Positions 6,389 to 15,138 of a stretch of DNA of 33,755 bases are shown one piece after another; position 1 is the stretch's first letter, and each line of letters starts with the position of its first letter. The notes below the pieces were generated by a model. It did not search any database, was not told the DNA's origin, and saw only the letters and a program-made list of their open reading frames with translations. A program made the position numbers and the translations under genes. The stretch is taken from NCBI RefSeq assembly GCF_016863315.1, contig NZ_BOOQ01000064.1:1-33755 (forward strand), read 5' to 3'. This DNA comes from Planotetraspora silvatica (GTDB taxonomy: Bacteria > Actinomycetota > Actinomycetes > Streptosporangiales > Streptosporangiaceae).

Positions 6389-7798
6389 ATGAACACAAGG
6401 CGTAGGGCTCGGCTGCTTCCGCTGATCGGCGCCTGCACAGCGGTGGTGGCCGCCGCAGGCTGTGCGGCCGGCGGCCCCTCCTCCTCGTCGGCGGCCGCCC
6501 TCGACGAGGCGAGTTGCAACCAGATCACGAGTGGGGCGTCCGCCGGCGCCCCCGCCTCACTGGGGCAGCCGGGCTCAGGCGGCCATGGCCCCCAGATCGA
6601 GCAGGCATCGCTGCGAACCGGCACCCCCAAGGCCGCGCCGGGTGGCACCAAGACCATCAACTTCGTCGGCGGCGCCTACACCGGCACCACCGAGGCCTAC
6701 TGGAAGGACCTGGCCGGCAAGTTCCAGGCGGCTAACCCGGGATACACGGTCAACGTCAGGATCATCGACTGGAACAACATCGACCAGCAGGTCAGCACGA
6801 TGATTCAGACGAAGCAGTACCCGGACGTCCTGAACGAGAACAAGTTCTCCGGATGGGCCGCCAACGGTCTGCTCCAGCCGGCCGACTCGCTGGTCGCCCC
6901 GTCGGTCGAGAACGACTTCATCCCGGCGTTCAAGCAGAACAGCGTGTACCAGGGCGTCCAGTACGGCCTGCCCCTGATCGCGAGCACGCGTGCGCTGTTC
7001 TACAACAAGGACATCTTCGCGAAGGCCGGCATCAGCAGCCCCCCGGCGACGTGGGCCGAGCTGGTCGCCGACGCGCAGAAGATCAAGGCTGCCGGGCACA
7101 CCGGATACGGGCTGCCCCTCGGGGCCGAAGAGAACCAGGGCGAGTGGTCCATGTGGATGTGGTCCAACGGCGGCGACTGGAAGTCCGGCGACCAGTGGGC
7201 CGTCGACAGCCCGCGTAACGTGCAGACCCTGAACTTCCTCAACTGCCTCGCCAACGTCTACAAGGTGACGCAGCCCAACCCCGGTCAGACGAACCGCACC
7301 GACGGTGTCTTCAGGCCGTTCGCCAACGGGCAGACCGGCATGATCGAGGGCGCCAGCTTCGCCCCGAGCCTGTTCAAGCAGTGGAACTCCACCGTCGATT
7401 ACGGCGTGGCGCCGATTCCGGTGAACAACAACACCAAGCAGTTCACCCTCGGCGTGCAGGACTACCTGATGTCGTTCAAGAACCCCGGCAACAGCGAAGC
7501 CGTCTCGAAGTTCCTGAACTTCTTCTACCAGCCGGACAACTACGAGCGCTTCCTGACCAGCCAGGGCTTCCTGCCGACCACGCAGTCGGCGTCCACCGCC
7601 CTCAAGGACAACCCCGACTTCGCGCCGTATGTGGGCCTGTTGCCGATCGCCAAGTTCTATCCGTCGAGCGACCCCGGCTTCCCCAAGGCGCAGGGCACCC
7701 TCGAGGCGCAGCTCGGCACCGCGCTCACCGCGGGCGCGGACACCAAGTCGGTCCTGGACCAGATCCAGGCTTCGGCGACGCAGGCCAACGGCAGCTGA
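6389..7798 (+). CDS. Sugar ABC transporter, lipoprotein solute-binding protein
   Basis: Extracellular family 1 solute-binding lipoprotein, 469 residues, which captures a sugar or oligosaccharide and delivers it to the downstream permease. The N-terminus has basic residues, a hydrophobic core and the lipobox VAAAGC with the lipidated Cys25. A low-complexity Gly/Ser/Ala linker of about 50 residues follows, before the binding fold starts near TKTINFVGGAY. Typical family features include ITGWEPDVLN-like sequence (here YPDVLNENKFSGW), TRALFYNKDIFAKAGI and FANGQTGMIEGA. It is the first gene of an operon, with the permease gene beginning 3 nt after its stop. Specificity cannot be assigned; the aldose epimerase and SDR genes downstream point to a monosaccharide or small glycoside. 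Confidence 0.9.
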   Translation: MNTRRRARLLPLIGACTAVVAAAGCAAGGPSSSSAAALDEASCNQITSGASAGAPASLGQPGSGGHGPQIEQASLRTGTPKAAPGGTKTINFVGGAYTGTTEAYWKDLAGKFQAANPGYTVNVRIIDWNNIDQQVSTMIQTKQYPDVLNENKFSGWAANGLLQPADSLVAPSVENDFIPAFKQNSVYQGVQYGLPLIASTRALFYNKDIFAKAGISSPPATWAELVADAQKIKAAGHTGYGLPLGAEENQGEWSMWMWSNGGDWKSGDQWAVDSPRNVQTLNFLNCLANVYKVTQPNPGQTNRTDGVFRPFANGQTGMIEGASFAPSLFKQWNSTVDYGVAPIPVNNNTKQFTLGVQDYLMSFKNPGNSEAVSKFLNFFYQPDNYERFLTSQGFLPTTQSASTALKDNPDFAPYVGLLPIAKFYPSSDPGFPKAQGTLEAQLGTALTAGADTKSVLDQIQASATQANGS

Positions 7799-7801
7799 GC
7801 G

Positions 7802-9631
7802 GTGGCACTGAGCATGCGGCGCCATACATGGCGCCCGTTGGCCTGGATCTCGCCGAGCGTGCTGCTCATCGTCGCGGTGATCACGCTGCCGGCGGTGCGG
7901 ATGGCGTGGACGTCACTGCAGAGCACCGACGAGACGGGGGTCGGCCACGGGTTCGCCGGGTTGGCGAACTACCGCCGGCTGTTCGCCGAACCCGCGCTGG
8001 CCAACGTGCTGAGCAACACCGTGGTGTGGGTGCTGCTCGTCGTGGGCGGGTCCATCGTGATCGCGCTCGGCCTCGCGCAACTGCTGAACCAGCGGTTCTT
8101 CGGCCGGCGCCTGGTGCGCTGGGCACTGATCGTGCCGTGGGCGGCCTCGCTGGTGATGACCTCGACGGTGTGGCGGTACATGCTGGAGGGCGGCAACGGG
8201 ATCGTCAACCGGTTCCTGATGGACCTCGGTGTGATCAGCGCCCCCGTCGGCTGGTACCAGGACCCCCGATACGCCTTCTGGTCGGTGGTCGCGGTCGGCA
8301 TCGTGGTGACCGTCCCGTTCACCACCTACGTGCTGCTGTCCGGGTTGCAGGCGATCGAGCCGCAGGTCTACGAGGCCGGGAAGATGGACGGCGCCGGCCC
8401 GTGGAAGGCGTACCGGCACATCACCCTGCCGCTCCTGCGCCCGGCTCTGGTGATCGCCACCATCTTGGTCACCATCTACGTCTTCAACTCGTTCCCGGTG
8501 ATCTGGGTGATCACGGGAAGCAACCCGGGCAACTTCTCCGACACCACCGTCACCTGGGCATACAAGATCGCCTTCCGCCAGCAGCTGGACACCGGTGAGG
8601 GGGCGGCACTGTCGGTGTTCAACGTGCTGCTTCTCATCGTCGTGGTGCTGCTGTATCTGCGAGCGGTGAACGCCGATCGCGACCAGCAGACCCGGCTGGG
8701 CCGTACCTGGGCGGCGGTGTCCGAATGGTTCGCCGACCGATGGGGCCGGGGACCTCAGGTCCGTCCGGTGAGCCCCGCGCCGGCACGGACCCGGCGGAAG
8801 ATATGGCCGAGCCTGCGCCCCGTGGTGCTGCCGCTGGCCGGGCTGGTCGTCGCGGTGTTCTTCCTGGCTCCGTACGCGGTGATGTTCCTGGCCTCGTTCA
8901 AGGACGGCGCCGACCTGTACGCGGTGCCGGCCACCTACCTGCCGCAGCACTGGGTCTGGAGCAACTGGACGAACGTCTGGCACGTGCTGCCTCTGACCTC
9001 GCTGTTACGCAACAGCCTCATCATCGCGGTCGCCTCGACGGTGCTCGTTTTGGTGGTCGCGGTGCCGGCCGCGTACTACACCGCCCGCAACCGGTTCACC
9101 GGCCGGGCGGCGTTCCTGAACCTTGTGCTGATAACGCAGGTCCTCGCCCCGGTCGCACTGGTCGTCGGCCTCTACCAGGAGGTCGTCTACGTCCACGGGG
9201 TCAACCAGTACTGGGCGATCATCGTGGTCAACGCGGCCTTCAACCTCGCCTTCGTCACCTGGATCATGAACGGCCAGTTCGCCGGCGTGGACCTGGCCAT
9301 AGAGGAGGCGGCCATGCTGGAAGGGCTCGGTCCGATGCGCCGGATGTTGCGCATCATGCTGCCGGTGGTCCGTCCGGGTCTGGTGACGGCGCTGGTCTTC
9401 ACCTTCATCCAGGTGTGGAACGAGTTCGTCATTTCCCTGACGGTCTTCAACGACCCGACTCACGGCCGGGTCACCCTGCCTGTCGGCATCCAGCAGCTCG
9501 TCGGCCTCAACCAGACCAACTATCAGTACCTCTTCGTCGCGTCGCTGATCGCGACGGTACCGGTCGTGGCGCTGTTCGTCGCCATCGAGCGGCACCTGGT
9601 CGGCGGACTGACCGCGGGGAGCGTCAAATGA
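7802..9631 (+). CDS. Fused sugar ABC transporter permease (MalF-like + MalG-like)
   Basis: One 609-residue polypeptide carries two complete binding-protein-dependent permease domains that are normally encoded by two genes. The first half (about residues 1-300) has six hydrophobic segments and the EAA loop EAGKMDGAGPWKAYRHITLP. A hydrophilic linker (about 295-345; DRDQQTRLGRTW to PAPARTRRKIWP) leads to the second half, with six more segments and the EAA loop EEAAMLEGLGPMRRMLRIMLP. The reading frame is continuous across the junction with no stop, so this is a real gene fusion. Start is GTG 7802 or ATG 7814; the choice changes four residues. The stop overlaps the next start as ATGA. No ATPase gene is adjacent, so a shared MsiK-type ATPase elsewhere is expected to energise it. 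Confidence 0.9.
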   Translation: MALSMRRHTWRPLAWISPSVLLIVAVITLPAVRMAWTSLQSTDETGVGHGFAGLANYRRLFAEPALANVLSNTVVWVLLVVGGSIVIALGLAQLLNQRFFGRRLVRWALIVPWAASLVMTSTVWRYMLEGGNGIVNRFLMDLGVISAPVGWYQDPRYAFWSVVAVGIVVTVPFTTYVLLSGLQAIEPQVYEAGKMDGAGPWKAYRHITLPLLRPALVIATILVTIYVFNSFPVIWVITGSNPGNFSDTTVTWAYKIAFRQQLDTGEGAALSVFNVLLLIVVVLLYLRAVNADRDQQTRLGRTWAAVSEWFADRWGRGPQVRPVSPAPARTRRKIWPSLRPVVLPLAGLVVAVFFLAPYAVMFLASFKDGADLYAVPATYLPQHWVWSNWTNVWHVLPLTSLLRNSLIIAVASTVLVLVVAVPAAYYTARNRFTGRAAFLNLVLITQVLAPVALVVGLYQEVVYVHGVNQYWAIIVVNAAFNLAFVTWIMNGQFAGVDLAIEEAAMLEGLGPMRRMLRIMLPVVRPGLVTALVFTFIQVWNEFVISLTVFNDPTHGRVTLPVGIQQLVGLNQTNYQYLFVASLIATVPVVALFVAIERHLVGGLTAGSVK

Positions 9632-10443
9632 TCGAGTTGAGTGCCGGGGACGCCGCCATCCGGGTCGACCCCGCGGACGGCGGTCGCCTGGCGTCCCTGC
9701 GGGTCGGCGATGCGGAACTGCTGGGCTCCGGCGGCCCGAACGCGCCCGGGCTCGCCCAGATCATGTACGGAAGCTTCCTGATGGCGCCCTTCGTGGGCCG
9801 GCTGGAGGGGGCCAGGTTCCCGTTCGGCGGCCGCGAGTGGACGGTGCCGGCGAACATCGCCCCGCACGCCCTGCACGGTCTGGTCTTCGACCGCGCCTGG
9901 ACCGTCGACGGACCTCGGGCCATCGCCGTCGAACTGGACACCCGGTGGCCGTTCGGGGGCACCGTCCGGCAGGAGTTCGACCTGACGCCGGACACGCTGA
10001 CGGTACGCGCGACGGTGGCCAACGAACACCGCGGCATGCCGGCGATCGTCGGCTTCCATCCCTGGTTCAGGCGCCGGATAGACGGCGGGCCGGAACTGGC
10101 CTACAGCTTCGAACCCGGCCTGCGCTATGTGTGCGACGAGGACGGCATCCCGCAGCACCTTTCCGCATCTCCCGGCCGACGGCCGTGGGACGACTCGTTC
10201 ACCGCGGTCGCCCGCCCGCCGGCCCTGCACTGGCCCGGCCTCGACCTGACCGTCGAAAGCGCGGCCGGCCACTGGATCGTCTGCGAGACCAAACCCGACG
10301 CGGTCTGCGTCGAACCGCTGTCCGGGCCGGTCAACGGCCTCAACACCCGCCATCACCAGATCGTCGAGCCGGGCGCGCCGCTGCACTTCGCGATGACGCT
10401 GCGCTGGGCCGTACGCCAACTGACCGACAGGAATCCATCATGA
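9628..10443 (+). CDS. Aldose 1-epimerase-like enzyme
   Basis: Galactose-mutarotase-fold protein of 271 residues that would interconvert alpha and beta anomers of the imported sugar. Family residues visible are the substrate-binding PFVGRLEGARF (about 54-64), His80 and His83 in APHALHGLVFD, His144 in GFHPWF, and a Glu in CVEPLSGPVNG near residue 230, the usual position of the catalytic base. The ATG overlaps the permease stop (ATGA) and its own stop overlaps the next start the same way, indicating translational coupling in the operon. The sequence is of the broad aldose-epimerase/YihR type, so the natural sugar is uncertain. Confidence 0.85.
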   Translation: MIELSAGDAAIRVDPADGGRLASLRVGDAELLGSGGPNAPGLAQIMYGSFLMAPFVGRLEGARFPFGGREWTVPANIAPHALHGLVFDRAWTVDGPRAIAVELDTRWPFGGTVRQEFDLTPDTLTVRATVANEHRGMPAIVGFHPWFRRRIDGGPELAYSFEPGLRYVCDEDGIPQHLSASPGRRPWDDSFTAVARPPALHWPGLDLTVESAAGHWIVCETKPDAVCVEPLSGPVNGLNTRHHQIVEPGAPLHFAMTLRWAVRQLTDRNPS

Positions 10444-11207
10444 CCGTCTTGGACTCGTTCTCCCTGCGCGGCAAGGTCGCCGTGGTCACCGGCGGCAGCC
10501 GCGGCATCGGCCGGGCACTCGCCCAGGCGCTGGGCGAGGCGGGCGCCGCGGTCGCGGTGACCGCCCGAACCCTCCCGCCTGCCGAGCGGGCGGCCGAGGA
10601 ACTTCGCGACGCCGGCATCACGGCGCTGCCCGTCAGCCTCGAGGTGACCGACCCGGCTCAGGTCGACCGGATGGTGGAATCGGTCACCCGGCACCTAGGT
10701 CCGATCGACGTGCTGGTCAACAATGCCGGCATCAGCATCGGCCGCCCGGCTCTGGACACCCCGGACGAAGTCTGGCGGGAGGTGCTGGCCACCAACCTGG
10801 ACGGGCTCTGGTACTGCACCAAGGCCGTCGGCGCGCAGATGGTCGCCCGGGGCGGCGGGAGCATCGTCAACATCGGCTCGATGTCCGCCATGATCGTCAA
10901 CCGGCCTCGCTGGCAGCCGGCCTACCTGGCATCCAAGGCGGCGGTGCACCAGCTGACCAAGGCGTTGGCCGCCGAGTGGGCGCCACACGGAGTGCGGGTG
11001 AACGCGCTGGCTCCCGGCTACATCCTCACCGAGGCGTCTCCGGTGGACCAGCCGGAGTACCGCGAGTGGTGCGTCGAGCCGGCCGCGATGAAGCGGTACG
11101 GACTGCCCGAGGAACTCGGCCCGGCGGTGGTCTTCCTGGCCAGCCCGGCGTCCAGCTTCATGACCGGCTCGGTGGTGGTCATCGACGGCGGATACACGCT
11201 GTTCTGA
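10440..11207 (+). CDS. SDR-family oxidoreductase (sugar/polyol dehydrogenase-like)
   Basis: Classical short-chain dehydrogenase of 255 residues, using NAD(P)H. The dinucleotide motif TGGSRGIG is at residues 17-24, NNAG at 94-97, catalytic Ser near 147-149 and the YxxxK pair at Tyr162/Lys166 (YLASK). The C-terminal VVVIDGGYTLF is the normal end of the family. Alanine-Arg after the first strand (VTART) suggests preference for NADP over NAD, though weakly. It is the last gene of the sugar operon, with an ATGA overlap to the epimerase gene, so it probably oxidises or reduces the transported sugar or an aldonate derivative; gluconate 5-dehydrogenase-like proteins look similar. No clear terminator follows. 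Confidence 0.88.
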   Translation: MTVLDSFSLRGKVAVVTGGSRGIGRALAQALGEAGAAVAVTARTLPPAERAAEELRDAGITALPVSLEVTDPAQVDRMVESVTRHLGPIDVLVNNAGISIGRPALDTPDEVWREVLATNLDGLWYCTKAVGAQMVARGGGSIVNIGSMSAMIVNRPRWQPAYLASKAAVHQLTKALAAEWAPHGVRVNALAPGYILTEASPVDQPEYREWCVEPAAMKRYGLPEELGPAVVFLASPASSFMTGSVVVIDGGYTLF

Positions 11208-11399
11208 CCGAATCCGACGGGTGATCCGGCAAGCACGGCACCCTGGACCGGTGAGAGGTGTTGTAAGCCGTGCATGCGCACCTGTCTCTGATCGGCTCCG
11301 GTGGTTGCGCTCTCCCAAGAGGGTCTTTTTATCGCATCACGCCAATACCCTCGATTATTGGAATTGCCCCGCCCGCTACAAAGCGTCCGCCAAAATCCG

Positions 11400-11411
11400 A
11401 GGTCATGACCT
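11400..11411. promoter_or_regulatory. Perfect 12-bp palindrome upstream of DyP peroxidase gene
   Basis: AGGTCATGACCT is a perfect palindrome ending 34 bp before the ATG of the peroxidase gene. The surrounding 240-bp gap (11208-11445) has no other clear element beyond a weak GCACGGC/GCCGTGC repeat (11233-11273). It is a candidate operator; no regulator is assigned. Confidence 0.35.
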
Positions 11412-11445
11412 TGTGGAGTAATCGTGGGCTTCCTAGCGTGAAGGA

Positions 11446-12687
11446 ATGTCCCACTCATACTCCCGGCGCTCATTCATGGGAGGGACGCTGGCCACGGGGC
11501 TGATCGGCGTGGCGGGCAAGCCGGTCCAGGAGAGCTCTCCGATCGCCGGTGACGTCGTGCCCTTCCACGGGGTCCACCAATCCGGCATCACCAGCCCGCC
11601 GCGCACGCCGCAGCAGCAGGGCATCTTCGTTTCCTACGACGTGACTGCCGAGAACCGTAGTGAGCTCAACGAGCTTTTCCACGTGCTGACCACGCGGGCG
11701 CGTTTCCTGACCAGTGGCGGCCCCGCCCGGCCCGCGCGGGACTCGTCGGGCTCCGGCCTCCTCGGCAGCACCCTCGTGCCGGACGGTCTGACCGTCACCG
11801 TCGGCCTCGGCTCTTCGCTGTTCGACGACCGCTACGGGCTAGCCGGCCGCAAACCCACCGAACTGGTCCCCATGACCGCCTTCGCCCACGACGATCTCAA
11901 CCCGGCCGAATGCCACGGAGACCTTCTGCTGCAGCTGTGCGCGAACCACACCGATGCTCTGGTGAACGCGCTGATCGACCTTCATGCCCGCACTCAGGGG
12001 CTGATGCGCCAACGGTGGCGCATCGACGGGTTCCGCAGCCCGCAGCGGCCCAGCGGCACTCCGCGTGACCTGCTCGGATTCCACGACGACGTGGCGAACC
12101 ACTTCCTGACCGACGTCGAGGGCCGCATCGAGAAGTTCGTCTGGACGCACGCGCCTTCCCCCGAGCCGGCCTGGACGACCGGCGGAACCTACCAGGTAGT
12201 CCGCATCGTCAGATTTGACCTGGATAAGTGGGACAAAGTGCCGGTTGAACAGCAACAGAGAATCATCGGCCGCCACAAGGTCACCGGCATCCCGTTGAAC
12301 GGCGGCACCAACGAGAACTCGCCCACGGTCTACGACCCCCAGGGCAAGGTCATGCCGTTCAACTGCCATGTCCGCCTCGCCAACCCGAAAACAGCCGACT
12401 CTCCCTTCGCTGCTCCCAACCCCTACGTCCCGGCCAAGGTGCCCCCGGTGCACATCTGGCGCCGCAGCTACCAGTACATGCGCGCGCCGGACGTCAACGG
12501 GCGCATGGATGCCGGGCACGCCTTCTGCTGCTTCCAGCGCCGGCTGCGCACCTACGTCGAGATGCAGCAGCGGCTGGAGAGCGAAATGCTCGTCCCGTAT
12601 ATCAGCCCGACGGGCGGGGGCTACTTCTTCGCCCTGCCAGGCGTGATCAACCGTACGGACTACTACGCCCGTGCCCTGCTGACCTGA
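11446..12687 (+). CDS. Tat-exported DyP-type peroxidase (variant GxxDG motif)
   Basis: Heme peroxidase of the dye-decolorising family, 413 residues, predicted to be exported folded by the Tat system because the N-terminus reads SRRSFMGG followed by a short hydrophobic stretch. Family landmarks: GIFVSYDV near the start, the LNPAECHGDLLLQLCAN segment, IWRRSYQYM around the heme region, and the EfeB-type ending GGGYFFALPGV. The diagnostic GxxDG motif is GFHDDVANH here (residues 211-219): the catalytic Asp214 is kept, but the following Gly is Asp and the usual Asn-Pro is Asn-His. The ATG lies directly against GTGAAGGA with almost no spacing, so translation initiation may be inefficient. It may work with the molybdoenzyme encoded next; no EfeO or EfeU gene is nearby. 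Confidence 0.82.
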   Translation: MSHSYSRRSFMGGTLATGLIGVAGKPVQESSPIAGDVVPFHGVHQSGITSPPRTPQQQGIFVSYDVTAENRSELNELFHVLTTRARFLTSGGPARPARDSSGSGLLGSTLVPDGLTVTVGLGSSLFDDRYGLAGRKPTELVPMTAFAHDDLNPAECHGDLLLQLCANHTDALVNALIDLHARTQGLMRQRWRIDGFRSPQRPSGTPRDLLGFHDDVANHFLTDVEGRIEKFVWTHAPSPEPAWTTGGTYQVVRIVRFDLDKWDKVPVEQQQRIIGRHKVTGIPLNGGTNENSPTVYDPQGKVMPFNCHVRLANPKTADSPFAAPNPYVPAKVPPVHIWRRSYQYMRAPDVNGRMDAGHAFCCFQRRLRTYVEMQQRLESEMLVPYISPTGGGYFFALPGVINRTDYYARALLT

Positions 12688-12792
12688 TCGAACCGCGGCC
12701 TGGAGGGGACCGGCGGGCAAGGAGGAGGGCCAGGCGGGAACGCGCCGACAAAGGTGCTGATCGCCATGTCTGAGCAGCAGGAGGTGCTCGTG

Positions 12793-14148
12793 ATGACTCG
12801 CCGGCCGGACCACAGCGAGGACGGGACCGACCGCCCTCAGGAGCCCTCTGATGTGGAGTGCTCACGGCGATCGTTTCTGGGGTACTCGGTGGCGGGCGCC
12901 ACAGTGCCGTTCCTCGTCCGCGAGGCGTCCCTCGCCGCCGACACGGACACGACCACGGAGTCCCCGGCCGACGCGACGAATTTCGTCGTCCAGGCGACGC
13001 CGTCCTGGTATTTCATCCAGCGGGAGAACGGCTCACAGGAGATGAAGTGGGGCCCGGTCGGGCATGCGGTCATCGGCGGCCGGCCCGGCGGATACGGGGA
13101 GTTGATCCCCAACGATCGGATGTACATCCACAACAGGGCCCGACCTCCTGACATCGACCGCCGGACATGGCGGCTGAAGCTCAACGGCGACGCCCTCACC
13201 CGCCCCCGCTCGTTCACCTACGACGAGTTGTTGGCGATGCCGTCCGTGACGCTGAAGCGGACGATCGACTGTGGCGCCAACTGTGCCGCCTTCTTCCCCA
13301 AGCTGCCGCCCGGCGGAGCCGACAATCGGTGGCTTCCGGTCGGCTACACGCAGTGGCATTTCGGTGCGGTGGGCGCCGCCGAGTGGAAAGGGGTACGGGC
13401 CAAGGACGTGCTGGCGGCGGCGGGGGCCGACTCCCCGGTGGATGTGAAGTTCACAGGGCTGGACGTCATCGCCGACCCGGGCTTCCCCGGTGGGACGGTC
13501 CACTACTCCCAGGTCGCCCCTGCCGACAAGGTGCTCAAGGACGACACCCTGCTGGTGTACGGCATGAACGGACAGGACCTGCCCATCGACCACGGCTACC
13601 CGCTCCGCCTGCTGCTCTCGGGCTGGGTCGCCGTCACCTATGTCAAGTGGCTAGGTGAGATCGAGGTGTCGAAGCACCGCATACCGCCCGCAGGGCTGCA
13701 GACGAATCACATGCTCACCGGTCCCGCCTATCCCACGCCGGCCTCCGTGAGCGTCGGTCCCGTGCGCAGCGCCATCGAGCACGACAGGGAGATCACGCTC
13801 GCTCCGGGTGACATCACCCTGCGCGGGCGGGCCTGGTCCGGGGCCGGTGCGATCGAAAGCGTCGACGTCTCCGTGGAGAAGCTCGCCTCGCCCGGCCGAT
13901 GGGTCACGGAGATGCCATGGCGTACGGCAAGGCTGCTGAGCACGCCCGAGCCCTATATGTGGGTGCGTTTCGAGGTGCCGTGGCCAGGGGTGAAGCCCGG
14001 ACAGTACCGCGTGATGTCGCGCGCGAAGGACAAGGCCGGAAACGTCCAGCCACGCCCGGAAGACGTCGTCTGGAACCAGCACGGGCTCGCCTACAACGGA
14101 CACTATCCGCTCGACCTGATCGTGCTTCCGCCCAGCGACATGCCGTGA
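12793..14148 (+). CDS. Tat-exported sulfite-oxidase-like molybdopterin enzyme
   Basis: Molybdenum-cofactor oxidoreductase of the sulfite oxidase family, 451 residues. A twin-arginine signal (SRRSFLG, about residues 25-31) is followed by a Mo-cofactor domain (about 90-310). Cys in RTIDCGANCAAFFPK is the probable molybdenum ligand; WKGVRAKDVLAAAG and YGMNGQDLPIDHGYPLRLL are typical. A C-terminal Ig-like dimerisation domain follows (about 325-445, ending NGHYPLDLIVLP). I start at ATG 12793, which has GGAGGT seven nt upstream; an upstream ATG at 12766 lacks one. It lacks a heme domain, as in bacterial SorA/YedY-like enzymes, so electrons must go to a separate carrier. Substrate (sulfite or another oxo-acceptor) is not certain. 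It shares orientation with the DyP gene. Confidence 0.85.
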   Translation: MTRRPDHSEDGTDRPQEPSDVECSRRSFLGYSVAGATVPFLVREASLAADTDTTTESPADATNFVVQATPSWYFIQRENGSQEMKWGPVGHAVIGGRPGGYGELIPNDRMYIHNRARPPDIDRRTWRLKLNGDALTRPRSFTYDELLAMPSVTLKRTIDCGANCAAFFPKLPPGGADNRWLPVGYTQWHFGAVGAAEWKGVRAKDVLAAAGADSPVDVKFTGLDVIADPGFPGGTVHYSQVAPADKVLKDDTLLVYGMNGQDLPIDHGYPLRLLLSGWVAVTYVKWLGEIEVSKHRIPPAGLQTNHMLTGPAYPTPASVSVGPVRSAIEHDREITLAPGDITLRGRAWSGAGAIESVDVSVEKLASPGRWVTEMPWRTARLLSTPEPYMWVRFEVPWPGVKPGQYRVMSRAKDKAGNVQPRPEDVVWNQHGLAYNGHYPLDLIVLPPSDMP

Positions 14149-14166
14149 CCCCGGTCGCTGCCGGGG
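14149..14166. terminator. Shared hairpin between convergent genes
   Basis: CCCCGG (14149-14154), 6-nt loop, CCGGGG (14161-14166). It starts directly after the molybdoenzyme stop and lies two bases from the stop of the opposing LLM gene, so it probably ends transcription in both directions. There is no T-run. Confidence 0.55.
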
Positions 14167-14168
14167 CC

Positions 14169-15044
14169 TCAACCGCCGCTCAGCAGTTCGGCGAAGCGAT
14201 CAACCTGGGTCACGTCCGCCGCCCAGCAGTAGAACACGACCTCGTGGGCGCCGATGTCGCTCATCTGGGCGATCGCGTCGGAGATCTGGCGGCGCCTGGT
14301 GAGCATGTTCGCCACGGAGCCCTCGGCGAACCCGGCCGGCAGATTCAGGTAGTGGGGTCCGCTGTAGTAGCGGTACAGCGAGTCACGCGCCTCTTCGACC
14401 ACGTGATCCGGCCCCAGGACGGCGTTGAACTGGGCCACCAGGCGAGGGCGGCCGGTGCGGCCCTCGTTCCGCCATGCCTCTTCGGTGGTGCGGAACAGGC
14501 GGCCGGCGTCGGTGAGGTGGGTCGCGCACAGGAAACCGTCGCCGAACCGGGCGGCACGCCGGATTCCGGCCGGGCTGAAGGTGCCGAAGAGCACTTCGGG
14601 TCCGCTCGCGGCGGCCGGCCTGGGTCCGATCGGGCCGATTCCCTCCGCGTACGGTTCCCCGGACCAGATGCGGCGCATCACTTTCATCATCTCGTCCAGT
14701 CGCGCTCCCCGGGTGTGCACGTCGACGCCCGCCGCTCGGTAGTCGTCCAGTCGCGCGCCCAGCCCGATGCCGAGCGTCAGGCGGCCGGCTGACATGCGGT
14801 CCAGAGTCGCCGTTTGTTTGGCCAGCACCTCGGGATCGCGCAGCGGGGCCAGCAGCACCTCGGTCTGGACCCGAATTCGGGAGGTGGCCCCGGCGAGCAT
14901 GCTCAGTGCCACGATGGGCTCGGGGTTGTCGCAGACGAGGCGGTCCAGCAGGCCGAGCGTGCTGAACGGACCCTCGTCCGCGCGTCGCGCCCACTCCATC
15001 AGGCCCGCGGGATCGCTGATGGGCAGACCGAGGCCGACGTCCAT
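14169..15044 (-). CDS. LLM-class F420/FMN-dependent oxidoreductase
   Basis: Luciferase-like monooxygenase-fold flavin oxidoreductase of 291 residues, in actinomycetes often using coenzyme F420. The protein begins MDVGLGLPISDPAGLMEWARRADEG; the segments RIRVQTEVLLAPLRDPEVLAKQTATLDRMSAGRLTLGIGLG and WSGEPY are characteristic of the family. There is no signal peptide. The ATG is preceded by a G-rich ribosome site (GGGGGG, 4 nt spacing). It follows the catalase gene in the same direction after 94 bp and may be co-transcribed with it. Substrate is unknown. Confidence 0.87.
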   Translation of the reverse strand: MDVGLGLPISDPAGLMEWARRADEGPFSTLGLLDRLVCDNPEPIVALSMLAGATSRIRVQTEVLLAPLRDPEVLAKQTATLDRMSAGRLTLGIGLGARLDDYRAAGVDVHTRGARLDEMMKVMRRIWSGEPYAEGIGPIGPRPAAASGPEVLFGTFSPAGIRRAARFGDGFLCATHLTDAGRLFRTTEEAWRNEGRTGRPRLVAQFNAVLGPDHVVEEARDSLYRYYSGPHYLNLPAGFAEGSVANMLTRRRQISDAIAQMSDIGAHEVVFYCWAADVTQVDRFAELLSGG

Positions 15045-15138
15045 GTTCCCCCCAGCTTTCGCCGAACGCCGACTCCGCTCCCGTGAGGTCGTCCGGCGTC
15101 CTTACGCCGGTCCGTCGGTGGCGCCCGCGGACGTGTCC

